From assembly GCA_014529385.2 (NCBI GenBank), contig CM043966.1:142836211-142887710 (forward strand): a DNA stretch of 51,500 bases. Direction: 5' to 3'. This stretch comes from Adiantum capillus-veneris (lineage: Eukaryota > Streptophyta > Polypodiopsida > Polypodiales > Pteridaceae). Under the pieces are notes generated by a model that searched no databases, was not told the DNA's origin, and saw nothing but the letters and a program-made list of their open reading frames with translations. A program made the position numbers and the translations under genes. Below are positions 10,096 to 20,686 of this stretch, in pieces; the first letter of the stretch is position 1; every line of letters begins with the position of its first letter.

Positions 10096-10707
10096 CTATT
10101 GAGGTATCCCTTGTCCTGGTCCCCTCATAGGTTCTTTTTGCATGTTGTTCATCATGTCGTTTATCCTTTTCAGCATGTCTTCTATGGCTGAAAGTGGTGT
10201 TGCAGCAGCCGTTTCCACTTGTGCTGGTTTCATGGATGCTGTTTTCTCACTTTGATTATCCTTAGGGACATCTTCTTCATTGAAAATTTCACAATTTTCT
10301 TCTAAGTCAATAGCATCTGACACACACGCTTCTAGGGTTGTATGCTTCTTGCTGTAGAGTATAGCATGAAGTTCTTTGTTTAGCAGTCCCTCTAGAAACA
10401 ATGATACCAGTCATTCTTCTGCAGGTATCTCTAGCTCTGGGCACCTGGCAATGTATTGCTTCATTCGAGTTGTACAATCTCTAACAGACTCACCATGATT
10501 CTATTTAAAGCTGTAGATTTGAGCTATCGTATTATGTTTGATCCCTGTTTTAGAACAAGCAGCTACAAATCCTTGAGCTAAAGTGTTCAAGTCTATGATT
10601 GACCTTGGTGGAATGTTTTGGAACCATGTCAATGCTTTTCCTTCTAATGTCATTCCAAACCCCTCGAATTGAGTATGAAAATCGAATATATTCTCTACTC
10701 TTAGCAC
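10096..10707 (-). pseudogene. Element A: gag capsid core
   Basis: Retrotransposon gag core. Block 1 (10707-10501) holds the hallmark GMTLEGKALTWFQ with the conserved Trp, then FVAACSKTGIKHNTIAQIYSF. Block 2 (10401-10096) starts FLEGLLNKELHAILY and continues to an acidic stretch (AIDLEENCEIFNEED). Together they cover the capsid-forming helical domain; about 30 codons between the blocks are interrupted by stops (10402-10500). Capsid subunits assemble the cytoplasmic particle in which reverse transcription takes place. Confidence 0.85.
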
Positions 10708-11780
10708 TTGCTTAAAGCTTGCTAAGTGGTCGTATGGATCCCCTGATCCACTATGTTTTTTGATCCATTTCTAAAAATCAACTGGCCTGACGCGTCTGTT
10801 TGGTTCAACTCTCGGTCTCCTGGCCGTTGGTCCTGTTTTAAGTCCTTCAAACCAGTTTGTTGGAAATAGTGACTCATGTAGCCCTGGATTGGCCTTAGTG
10901 TCACCCGGTTTTCTACGTGATGAGGTGGTTTTTGGTTTCTTCACATTACTCTCAGATGATCTCTTACGGTGTTCATCTCTTGAAATTGTTTTTGGTCCTT
11001 GTCCCAATATCCAATCCCTTATGGAATACCCTTGGTATTTGGTTTGTTCTACCTCCTCAGGAGTCATCATAACAAAGTTGCTGTTATAACAATCCCTAAA
11101 CAGGTAGGTTGATAGGTCTGTTGATCCCTTATCTTTGATCTTGAAGATATAGATGATCTTCATGGCCGTTAGTTGTCCTGGCTTGGCATGCAAAGTCCAT
11201 ATGAGATCTTTTACATTTCTATCCTTCCAGCAATAGACTCTGATCCTAGGATTATCCCGTACTAAGCCGTTTCAAAGGCTTCAAATCTACTTGATCGTAT
11301 CCCTCAAATTCTAAGGTTGGTGGTCCTTCTTTTGCTAACATATCTTGGATTATGGTGTTTACTTCTAACCCACATTTTTCTACGACATCAGGGTCTTCAA
11401 CTTGTATATATTGAGTTTCGTTTTTGTCCATGTATATTTTTCCTTGTTTGTTTGTCCGTCCTAATCTCTTCTTCAAACTCAATACCATGATCATCAATGC
11501 GAATAGCATACTCCTCGTTAGGGTCCAGGTAAACCTGAGCTCCATGGCGGTTAGTCTTATAAAAAGATAGTATTTGCTTATAGCGCATTGTCGTTCCAGT
11601 TTTTGAGCGAGTCGAGTAAGAAGACATTTCAGATGTTGGATCTAAAAAAGTGTCTGAGGCTTCTTCAAGAATTGTGTATAAGGAATTGCTTTGATTCACG
11701 CTTTCTTCGGTGGATACTCTACTGGAGGTTTTTCCGAGTATGCCCTGATTTCCTAGTACACGACCAGATCTAAGGTTCAT
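10708..11780 (-). pseudogene. Element A: gag N-terminal region
   Basis: The first long minus-strand frame after the leader starts with an ATG at 11780 (MNLRSGR...). It runs 127 codons, is acidic near residues 85-110, and continues after a phase shift in 11545-11252, which contains a QVEDPDVVEKCG segment. A third block, 11193-10771, is basic (KKPKTTSSRRKPG) and precedes the capsid core. None of these pieces has a recognised domain. Their position between leader and capsid marks them as gag N-terminus or a small leader protein. Confidence 0.55.
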
Positions 11781-12173
11781 AAAGACTTACGAAGCCCTGG
11801 TTAGAGTACTTACCTTTGGATTGACCTGTTGTCAATTTCCACTTGATTTGATTGTAACTTTCTGTCAAGCCACTGATTCCTCGTCTGCAACCTGATTCCT
11901 GTACAAATTTGATCAAGTTAGCTATTCTTCTATAAAGACAATAGAGTTTTGCTAACTCTCGTGATTGGTCTATGTGTATCACTTCAACTCGAACTATGTG
12001 AGTCAAAATTTGACTTTCAGATTAGCAAAAATCAAAGATTTAATCTGCAATCTGGAAAGTGAGTGAACATGTACTCCATTTTGATCCGATTGAACCCAAA
12101 ATTGGTCGGTGGCTTTATATTATGTTGGTCTAACACAGTTCAAAAGTCAAAATTGATGTCTCTGGATAGCAGT

Positions 12174-13047
12174 AGTAAATAATCGTGATTATTTACTTTT
12201 GCTAGAATTTTGTACTTTTTGGATTGGTTTGGCAAGTATACAATCTGTTAAAGTCCTTGGACAAGTTTCAACAAGTTTGGACAAAATCTGACCAAGTTTA
12301 TCAACTATTTTGTGTCCGCAACCTCTGATTTCAAGAATGTGGCTTAAGTCCCACTTTTGTGATTCAAATTTCCCCAAAATGGATGTGTGAGGTCTACTTG
12401 ATATGCTTGACCTTGTGGTATCCCCAAATTTGCAAAATTTCCAAGTTTGAAGCAGATGTAAATAATCGTGATTATTTACTCCAGCTAAATTTTTGCAACA
12501 TTTTGCCCCAACTTTGACACAGATCTGTTAAGCACCTTAAGTTAAGGTCCCTAGCCAAGTTTCATGAAGTTTAGACAATTATTGGTCAAATGGTCATCAA
12601 TTTCCTACCTACATACTAACTTTGCAAATTTGATCACAATTTTCAATCCAATGATCCAAATCTTACCAAATTTGGTTTGTGGGCTTATTACAACATGGTC
12701 AAACTAGTGGTATGCTGACTTGGTCAAAAAAGTTGAAAAATTGCTCAGATGTAAATAATCGTAATTATGTACAACTCACAAATTTTTTTATCTTTTTGGT
12801 GAACTGAGCATGTACACATGTTTATCACATCAAAATAAGCCTATGAATCAATTTTCATTAAGTTTGGATAGGTTTTTTCCAAATTATACTCAAGATTCAA
12901 AAAGTCAGTACAAACTTTAGTTTTTACCCAGTTTAGTGATCCAAATCTTTTGGGCCTTTACAAAAGTTGTGTGTACACATGCTATGAGTCAATGGTATGA
13001 ACCTTGGTCAATTTAGAGCAAAAAGTTAATAATCGTGATTATTAACT
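12174..13047. repeat. Right array of the 22-bp palindrome in the leader of element A
   Basis: Copies at about 12174-12199, 12457-12480, 12750-12772 and 13023-13047, centres near 12187, 12469, 12760 and 13035 (steps about 282, 291, 275). A half copy lies at 13160-13174. The core is AATAATCGTGATTATT; extension to GTAAATAATCG and its complement is kept on both sides in most copies. Between copies the text also recurs loosely (AAGTTTGGACAA-like phrases), so this is a degenerate ~285-bp tandem repeat anchored by the palindrome. It lies between primer site and gag. Confidence 0.88.
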
Positions 13048-13720
13048 TCAGGCTTGAAATGAACACTTTTTTGCAATTTTTTCAAAGACAGTCTTTACAA
13101 AAGCTATTTTAAGCTTATGAATCAAGTCAAAACTTAATTTGGCCTAAAATGTCAAGAAAAAGTAAATAATCTGAGTTTTGGCCAACTCTTGAAATTTTTA
13201 GCTCAAAGTGATTTTGAGCTTACCAATTGGTTCAGACAGCTTTTAAACTTACTATCCAGTCAGATTGAGTGGTTTCGAGTCTTTTTGAGCTATTTCTAGC
13301 TGTAGACCTAAAATTCTGCAACTTCAAAGAACCCTCACACTTGATTCTTTCAGAGAGAGCAATGTTCTGAAATCCACCTCGGATCCTACTTACCCTACTC
13401 CTAGATTCTCATGCAATGGGGTTGTGGAAAGTGTCCACAAACACTCATTTTTTTTGTCTTTTACGATTTTCAGAGTCTTGATCTTAAGACTTGTCTTGTC
13501 TACCAATCATTCTCCAAATCCTAATCTAAATCTACAATCCTACAATCCTAATGGCACTCAACAAGTACGATTACTTCCAAGCTACCTCTACACAGCAAAA
13601 GACGACAATCTTAAGCTATGCGGTTTCTAAAAGAAAGTTTTGAACTCTAGGCAAACCTAGAGGAAGTTAAAGAATAACTTCACAAGATGCTCGTGTTTTT
13701 TCCTAGTTTAGGTCTCTTCG
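13048..13720 (-). other. 5' leader of element A between primer site and first palindrome
   Basis: No gene. A 68-codon plus-strand ORF at 13424-13630 has no recognisable content. On the minus strand this is the start of the genomic RNA after the primer site; the last 60 bases before the primer site hold no start codon context of note. Confidence 0.5.
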
Positions 13721-13739
13721 ATCCCCGGCAGCGGCACCA
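13721..13739 (-). other. Primer-binding site of element A (tRNA-Asp-like)
   Basis: The minus strand reads TGGTGCCGCTGCCGGGGAT, two bases after an LTR end in CA. It complements the 3' end of plant tRNA-Asp except at two positions; many plant Ty3 elements use this primer. It fixes the element's polarity and the inner border of the 5' LTR at 13742. Confidence 0.85.
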
Positions 13740-13741
13740 AA

Positions 13742-14960
13742 TGTAGGACGCATGTCTAACCTCACCATCCTATCTTATTGCAGTATTAGCAAGAACCACG
13801 ATTAATTTGTCAAACCATGGGACAAAGCTGACTCGACTAGTACATAGAGGCTACAAGAGGGTGTCAATCTCTCGGAAAACAACTTACAACTTGCATCTAA
13901 ATCAAGCTACACTCAAGTGACTGAAATCACCAAAAGCCAATCACTCATCGGCAAACAAATCACATCCGTCACAGCATCAAATGACATCCAAATGTAATGA
14001 AACTTCTAGGACAAGTTTATAAGACCTAAACACACATGCATATGGTCTCAAATCCCACTTTAGGTCAAGTTCCAAAATCGCGATTGTTAACAGTATTGTA
14101 TTTTTTACCTAGTCGTTTTCGACCCAGAATGCATCTAAATGCTTAGCAATGATGCCCCGATACTACGCCTATGCTTAGTTTTTGATTTGAACTTGTAAAT
14201 TCCTAGTTATGATGAAATTAGGCCGCGGATCGATGACGCCAAAAGCTACGAAATACCGTGATATGTTTACGTCAATGCGTAGAGCTCTTACCTACGGTTG
14301 CAATGCAATAAACACAACTGCAATGTGACAACCGGGAAGGGAGTAGGAAGCGCAAGAAGGAGAGGAGTGATCGTCGTTAGCTCACGCTGTGTATTTCATT
14401 ATCCAAAACTGGTAAAAAACTTACAAAAATTGGATTTTATATTTTAGACACGGTTTTTGGGTGGTCAAAACTAATAATCTGGAGTTCTATCAAAGTTGGG
14501 TAATGACAGGTTGATACAATCTGGAAGCTTGTAGCCCCGGCTCATTAATTACATAGTTTATTCGAGAAAATAGGAGTTACAATATTCTTGATTTATCAAA
14601 ATAATAAGTGTTTTACAAAGAGAACTCCAAAAAATGATATCCGTGTTAGCTTGTTGCTAACACTCTAATCCAAAAACCGATCATTAAAAAACATCAAAAA
14701 ATTACTGAAAACGGGGTGCAAAATGCCTAGAAAATTAAGCAGTTAACCTTCGAAGTTATTCACCGACACTTGTAGGATACCAAAGGCACTTGCATCTGCG
14801 CTCTGGTCGTGTGCTAGAGACCGAGCAACTAGTGATCACTGTGACTTACGCAAGTTCTCAATACCAATCTAACTTAGGTTCCAGGCCCTCAGCGGTGGTG
14901 AGAACCCAAGGTAGTACCACTTAGGACCCGCATATTGCGTCCAATGACTCTTCCTCTCAC
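13742..14960 (-). repeat. 5' LTR of element A (outer border uncertain)
   Basis: The inner border is set by TGTAGGACG at 13742 (CA end on the minus strand) next to the primer site. No second LTR copy is in the window, so the outer border is an estimate: somewhere before the gag-like coding of element C begins near 14961. A minus-strand TATAAAAT at 14434-14441 is a plausible promoter. The LTR also holds a reduced copy of the palindrome core (ATCGCGAT) near 14077. Confidence 0.6.
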
Positions 14961-16251
14961 TACAACGTCATGGAGGGTTACCTGATGCCTAATCCTGATA
15001 GCTCAAGCCAAGACATGCGTGCCATGGGCCCACAGTCGGGCCGAGTGTGCTTAGCCACTTGAAGGAAACCTTTAGTAGAGCCACTCACTCCGAACATGGA
15101 GCTAACGATGTAAATGAGGGATGTGGGGAAGTAAATTTGCCATTCATGACCAATGTAGACCCCATGCTCTTGGAGAGTGGGTACACAAATACTCCATTCA
15201 CTGCAACAATCTGAGTCCACAAGTGATAGCTTTACCTTTCCAAGTTTAGCTCATCTCTCTCTTGATGATATCATGGCTACCATGCCTACCCCAATAATGG
15301 GCATGCCAAGAAACACTCCATGGACCTCATTTGTTAGTAAAGCATCACTACATGGTAGCTCAATGCCTGCAACAGTACCTACAAGTGTGTACCAATCATA
15401 TACACCTATGGGTCCTCATACTCATGTAGTCCCTACCCCTCCCATTGTTTCAACAACTTATGCTCCACAACCACAACATCCAAGCTCTTATTTCCATGGG
15501 ACCATACCAGGGCTAGCATTAGCATGTCACATCCGATGCCTGCTATGCCTAGGGCCACACATATGAATTTTGGGCCACCACATGGGACAACACCGTACCA
15601 AACTTGGAACCCAAGGGCTTCCTATGCGCCAAGCCCAATGCCAATACCTACTCCACATGTAGTCTCTGGAGCTCCTTCACCCACGGTGCTTGCTCACTTA
15701 GGTGGCTTGGCAACATTTTCTCAAGCTATCAGTTGATCTATTGCTGAGAATATGCGTAACACACCTGATAGAGAGCCTAGACATAAGGCAATACAAATAG
15801 ACAAGCTCACACAAAAATTTAGTGGGGATGGGGATGTGAGAAAGAATATCGAAGTGTTTGAACAAATATGCGATTCTCTAGGAGAACACAATGACCTGCA
15901 TATGCTTTAAGCCTAACCTTAAGTGGGAAGGCCGGGGATTGGTATAGAACCCTAAGGGTGGAAGAAAAAACGATTTACCCTACTCTTAGGAGACTGTTTT
16001 TTAAAGAATACATATGAGAGGGAGTGCTTTGGGGTGTAGCCTCTTAGCTCCAGAAAGCCCAACAAGAGGAGTGAGAGACTTTATTAGTCGCTTAAAGCAT
16101 TTTGAATTCTCGTTGTAATCCAAATGAGCGCTTCAATAATAATAAATTGCTTGATAGATTCATTAGGGGATTATGACATGAGGATATCTACAATGGCCTA
16201 GTCATTAGAGGTATCACGACTTGGAAAGCAGTCACCACCAATGCGATCCAA
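14961..16251 (+). pseudogene. Element C: degenerate gag, N-terminal and capsid part
   Basis: A plus-strand gag relic. Open pieces at 15177-15566 and 15524-15736 are Pro/Met/Thr/His-rich and overlap by a frameshift. After a TGA at 15734 the frame continues with AIQIDKLTQKFSGDGD and IEVFEQICDSL, then, after a one-base shift near 15910, LTLSGKAGDWYRTL, the conserved Trp motif of retrotransposon gag. Several in-frame stops follow (near 16015, 16050, 16070, 16095, 16177) before the open zinc-knuckle ORF at 16252. It is old and cannot make gag. The 5' end is cut off, probably by insertion of element A. Confidence 0.75.
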
Positions 16252-17328
16252 TTGGAGGATAATTTAATGATTCAAGGAGAAAGAGTGTCTGTTGAGCCTA
16301 AATCTATTAGCTCACAAGCACCGGGGCATCAGCCACCAATGACCCTAAAGCCTATTGTTAAGGAGCCAAAGATATCTGAGATGACTTTAGCAGATCTCAC
16401 CAAGGCCATTCAAGAAAGTCTTAGAAACAATTGTGCTCCACAAAACAATCATATGTATCCAAGAAGGGAGCAACAATGGTGCTCAGTATGCTATGGTCCG
16501 CATAGTACCAGTCAATGCCCTACTTTTAGAGTAAAATTCAATGGGAATTTCAATGCCTGTGGGAGGTATGGTCATCAAGCTAAGGATTGCATAGTATTTA
16601 AGCGCACGATGGCCAATAGACCAACCTTAGCATGGGCAGACACACGTCGAGTGCCTGCATTGATGCCGACCCCGCCTCTTGAACAAACGTCACAACGCAT
16701 GGTCCTTAGGGCCCAAAATGTTGTTCAAACAACCCCCTTACCACCTCCACTACTAGGATCGCAACCACCACATCCGAGAATCACTTCTGTGAATCAAGTG
16801 GGTTGTGAGTCATCTATTGCTTGTTTGGAAGGTTGTGAGGAAGATATACACCCTAATATTGCCTATGGGATGGATGCGCTTGAAGAAAGTCCACAATACT
16901 ACATGGAGGACTATTGGGGACAAGTAAAACCTGTCTATCAAATAGCTGCTCTTGCTACAAGAGGCCAAAATATCAATTACATTGCCAAGAGACCACCTCT
17001 TCAATGCTATGAGTGTAGAGGTCCACATCGTATGGCCAAGTGTCCTATTAGGCTAAAAAAGAATGCCACACTAATGCACAGCAATCAAGCGAACACATCT
17101 ACAATGCCGGTACTCATGTGTAATCAATGTGGCATAGATCATTTGATTGCCCAATGTCCGAATAATACAAATGTGTTGAAGATCACGCCGTTAAACTTGA
17201 TTGAGATTATTGAGGAGCCATCACAAAGCACATATGTGATACCATTAAATGTACTCACACGATTGATGCTCCAAAAACAAAATTATATTCTCAAAAAAAG
17301 AGACACGGAATCAATCTCCCAATCTTAG
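16252..17328 (+). pseudogene. Element C: gag nucleocapsid with four zinc knuckles
   Basis: A 358-codon open block in the same phase as the capsid relic upstream. It carries four nucleic-acid-binding knuckles: residues 77-89 (CSVCYGPHSTSQC), 103-113 (ACGRYGHQAKDC, first Cys lost), 252-264 (CYECRGPHRMAKC) and 290-302 (CNQCGIDHLIAQC). Knuckles 1, 3 and 4 have CX2CX3HX4C spacing, one residue shorter than the usual retroviral CX2CX4HX4C. The 138 residues between the pairs are Pro-rich and acidic. After the TAG at 17326 the phase stays open to 17515 (basic KKKKTRRKRSQKE, then acidic). Two widely separated knuckle pairs are unusual for a plant gag. Confidence 0.75.
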
Positions 17329-18179
17329 AAGAAGAAGAAAACACGAAGGAAGAGATCGCAAAAAGAAGCAAAGTCAGACCCCAGTTCAAAGACCAACATA
17401 GGGACTAGTGACGAACCCGTATATATGAACGACGCTGAAGAGGATTCTGATTCAGGTGAAACCATGGAGACCAAAACGACCACTAAGATAGAAACCAACA
17501 AGGAAGATTGTCATTAGCCACAATGGCCAAGATCCAAGAAGAAGATAGGAAGTTATCCAAACCCTACAGAGGAGATCGAGCGAGTCAAGCAATTAAGGAG
17601 TTTGGTAGAAGATACCCAAAGATAAGAACTTATCCAAACCCTATAGAGGACATCAAGCGAGTCAAGCAATTAAGGAGTTTGGTAGAAGATACCCAAAGGG
17701 ATCTAGAACCAGTACCTAGGCAGATCCAGGTTACAGACACAGTGTTCCCTACGCAACAACAACCTCACCAAGTCCATAGACCCTTAGCCATACCTAGTGT
17801 CATCCAAGAAGAAAGTGACTTAAAGTCATGGGAAAGTGGGCGTACTCACTTCTATTGGAAAGAATGTTTACAGAGGGACTACTCGACCCTATCGAAGAAA
17901 TGGAGATCCCATATTCCCCACGTCAAGGGACTGAAGCCCAAAAGGTGCCATTAAACATTGCCAAATTGATGGATTTCATGTCTTCAGAAGTTAGAACCAC
18001 CATCATGTCCAAACTATATGGAGACACTGAGCTAGTCTTAGCTCTTTGAGCTTTCCTTAATGGAGAATTGAAGGTCGGGATACCACAATTTGATGAGATG
18101 AATGGACCTAGGGAGGTGACAATAGAGGAGGAACACTTAGATCCACAGCCCGCCCAACCTAGATGAGAACCTTGTTGTA
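17329..18179 (+). pseudogene. Element C: gag-protease linker, frameshifted
   Basis: The coding trace changes phase three times. It begins in the gag phase, passes into another phase through a 77-bp tandem duplication (17551-17704), runs on as Gln/Pro-rich sequence to about 17830, then shifts again at 17828 into a frame with WAYSLLLERMFTEGLLDPIEEM and LMDFMSSEVRTTIMSKLYGD, ended by a TGA at 18047. That last block corresponds in position to the pre-protease linker of element A (8424-8732). No enzyme motif. Confidence 0.6.
17551..17704 (+). repeat. 77-bp tandem duplication inside element C gag
   Basis: The segment beginning AGTTATCCAAACCCTA at 17551 is repeated from 17628 with a few differences (AGTT/ACTT, ACAGAGGAG/ATAGAGGAC). 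Since 77 is not a multiple of three, the reading phase of the first copy is the gag phase and that of the second is shifted by two, so the duplication itself broke the frame. Confidence 0.9.
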
Positions 18180-18569
18180 GAAATACCTGTTAACAAGTTG
18201 GGACAATACTTTGAGGGTGATGAATTCAATGCAACCATACCAATCACTACCAAGGGATTAACTGTGAAGGGAATCCTTGATGGTGGCGCTAGGGTTAGCA
18301 TTGTGACTAAAAATTGATGGGAAACTATGGGAATACCTCACCTTGGAACCACAACCATAGTAGTAAAGATGGCCAATGGGTCTATTGTTACACCTATTGG
18401 GATGCTAGAAGATCTCAAGATCAAGGTCTTTGGACATACAATAAGAATTACCTTCATTGTTATGGATTTCTCCAAGCACACTATGGCATCTGAGATGATC
18501 TTAGGACTTCCTTTCATGAGGGAAGCAAAAATGGTGCATGACTGGTCCAAAAACCATGTCTACTTGTAG
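18180..18569 (+). pseudogene. Element C: retropepsin
   Basis: Aspartic protease relic in one phase with a TGA at 18317. The text runs VNKLGQYFEGDEFNATI, then the active-site loop GILDGGARVSIV (Asp-Gly-Gly instead of Asp-Ser/Thr-Gly), a flap region (KMANGSIVTPIGML), and MILGLPFM followed by a terminal DW segment. These match the protease of element A (VNKVGEYYEGEEGNAT, ILDSGAE, ILGRPFM) block for block, so the two elements are relatives. The protease is followed not by reverse transcriptase but by ~3.2 kb of noncoding sequence. Confidence 0.85.
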
Positions 18570-19199
18570 TTCCAAGATTCTGTCATCCGAGTGGATCTTG
18601 TAACTGTCGAGCACATCTTCTAGGAAACAGGTTTATAATTGATCATAGATCCGAGACCACAGTTCACTCGGCCCCATTGCAATATTATTACACGTGTAAA
18701 ACGGACACTAATGTTGGGGAAGATTCTCCTTATATGGATGTACTACCTGGGATAACTGAGTCGGACACACACTCACTTGTGTTCACCATGTTTCTCTTTC
18801 ATCCACCCTAGCTAGCACGATAGCATTCCCATCACCACTTGCCACTAGTACTCACTAAACCAACAATCAAAACGAACGGACGTACTAGATTCTCCAAAAG
18901 CTTTTGTTTAAAAAATGCAGTTTAATTAGACCCTCACCAACCAAAACCATTGAACAATCAGTTCGGTATCAACAGCTTGCACAACATATTGTTACCCATC
19001 GTATCTCTTCCATACGCATAATAAAGCCACATTTCATGGCCTTGCATAGACACGTTATTTGCACCCATGCACATTGCATAAGCCTTCATTTGGGACAATT
19101 CAGAATAACAATAGTTAGAGCGGTATATTGCAAGATCTCAAGCTACAAGATGATGGAAGATCATGTGTATAGTGTATAAAGTTTGTTTTATCACTTAAA
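18570..19199 (+). other. Noncoding region after element C protease
   Basis: No RT, RNase H or integrase motif in any frame. A 91-codon ORF at 18904-19179 is His/Ile/Cys-rich with no family resemblance and is best treated as chance. Confidence 0.5.
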
Positions 19200-19528
19200 A
19201 CTTTTCTTTTTTTAGTGATTTTCAATAAACTTTGACAGTTTTTATGCATAATAATGAGCCATACTGACAAATTTGGACGGACAAAATGCCTAGAGCGAGA
19301 GTATATACTTTTCTTTTTTTAGTGATTTTCAATAAACTTTGACAGTTATCATGCATAATAATGAGACATATTGACAAATTTGGACGGAGAAAATGCCTAG
19401 AGCGAGAGTATATACATACAATTGATCTTCAATAGAATTTGATAGTTATCAGGCATAATAATGAGCCATATTGACAACTTTGGATCTACAAAATGCCTAG
19501 AATGAGAGCTACAATCATATATACATAC
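19200..19528. repeat. Three tandem copies of a ~107-bp unit
   Basis: Copies start at 19200, 19307 and about 19415. Copies 1 and 2 are nearly the same (each begins ACTTTTCTTTTTTTAGTG); copy 3 lacks that start but shares GCATAATAATGAG and AAAATGCCTAGA. The unit lies in the long 3' noncoding region of element C. The exact 107-bp step between copies 1 and 2 can be read directly. Confidence 0.88.
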
Positions 19529-19927
19529 AATGTAAGGAATAATTTTGGAAAGCTTTTAGCCAAGTAATAATAATTTTCCAAAATTTTCTCACTTTTTTAA
19601 CCTAATAAGGATCAAAATTTAAATAAACAAAGCCAAAAATGTCAAGTTCAAGTTCAAAAAACAAACATCAAATCTACTAAGCAAAAGCTGTGAGCCAAGT
19701 TTGGAAGAATTTGATGCTTTTCAAAACTCGGGCCAACTTACGACGACGAAGGATCAAAATTGCAAAATCAGGAGAAATTAATGATTAGGAATCCAAATGA
19801 TGAGTCATCTGAGCCACATGTGGTATACCCTAGGAAATGTGAGCAAAGAAGGTAAGTACACACTTAGGATTCGCGGTAAGTCGGGCACATATAGGCAAGA
19901 TGTTAGGTTTTATTTGCAGTTGGACAC

Positions 19928-19930
<3 letters not shown>
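19529..19930. other. AT-rich noncoding stretch of element C
   Basis: Nothing recognisable. The short ORF at 19797-20249 crosses the (GA)n tract and its protein is mostly Arg-Glu repeat, so it is not treated as a gene. Confidence 0.4.

Positions 19931-19988
<58 letters not shown>
19931..19988. repeat. (GA)29 microsatellite
   Basis: Uninterrupted GA dinucleotide tract of 58 bp. Confidence 0.97.
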
Positions 19989-19991
<3 letters not shown>

Positions 19992-20283
19992 TATGACCTA
20001 GAGTCCTCCATTAGAGTTTTGCTTGTTATAGCCACATCGGACACCCACACCACACCAGATTTCACAAGTATGCTCATCTTTAGTGCAAGAACATCTATGA
20101 ATTTCCAAAATGAACAAAACATTAGCACACAAAATTGTATCAATCAAATCAAATCATGGATTGTCACAAACTATCAGGGGTCATTTGGGGTAGTAATTGA
20201 GGTCCAAATCAGAATATGTTTTCACAACTGCTGGACCCTTAGTGAGTAGAACTTGGTCATGTCATCAAAGTTGTCAAAGTGGA

Positions 20284-20686
20284 ACATGGATCACGATCCA
20301 TGTCCCACCACCTCAAAATTCAAAAAGAACTTGTGCCAAATGAAGCTCTTAAAAGAGACTCTTCATTGGTCTGATCAAAGTTAGTATTGTTGGACATGGA
20401 TCACGATCCATGTCTCCCAACATGTCAGAATAGGAAAAAACTCATGAAAATAGTTTCACATTCCCTTGGGGAGTGTGCCATGCAAACATTTGGAAAAATG
20501 GAACAAGGGCCAACAAAATTCGAGGGAAATCAGAAAGTTAGTCCCCAAATGGTCACTTTGACCTATAATGTGAAAAAATGATCAAAACTCAGAAAGAAAA
20601 AAGTGGACAACTAGCTTAGAGAACATGTCAAAATGCATCCCACAAAGTTATGTCCAAAATGGTCAAACGTGGATTGCGATCCATCT
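20284..20686. repeat. Three copies of a 20-bp palindrome in element C
   Basis: ACATGGATCACGATCCATGT occurs at 20284-20303 and 20394-20413, a 9-bp perfect inverted repeat around a 2-base centre. A worn third copy lies at 20667-20686 (ACGTGGATTGCGATCCATCT). Like the palindromes of element A they have an ATC-R-CGAT heart but different arms, and they lie in noncoding sequence of the element. Confidence 0.9.

Noticed and set aside
13424-13630. 68-codon plus ORF in the leader of element A
   Set aside because: No recognised content, and it runs antisense to a retroelement leader.
19797-20249. 150-codon plus ORF across (GA)n
   Set aside because: The centre is an Arg-Glu run from the microsatellite. 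ORFs through GA or CA tracts at 23189, 23338, 30352, 33313, 36935 and 36978 were rejected for the same reason.
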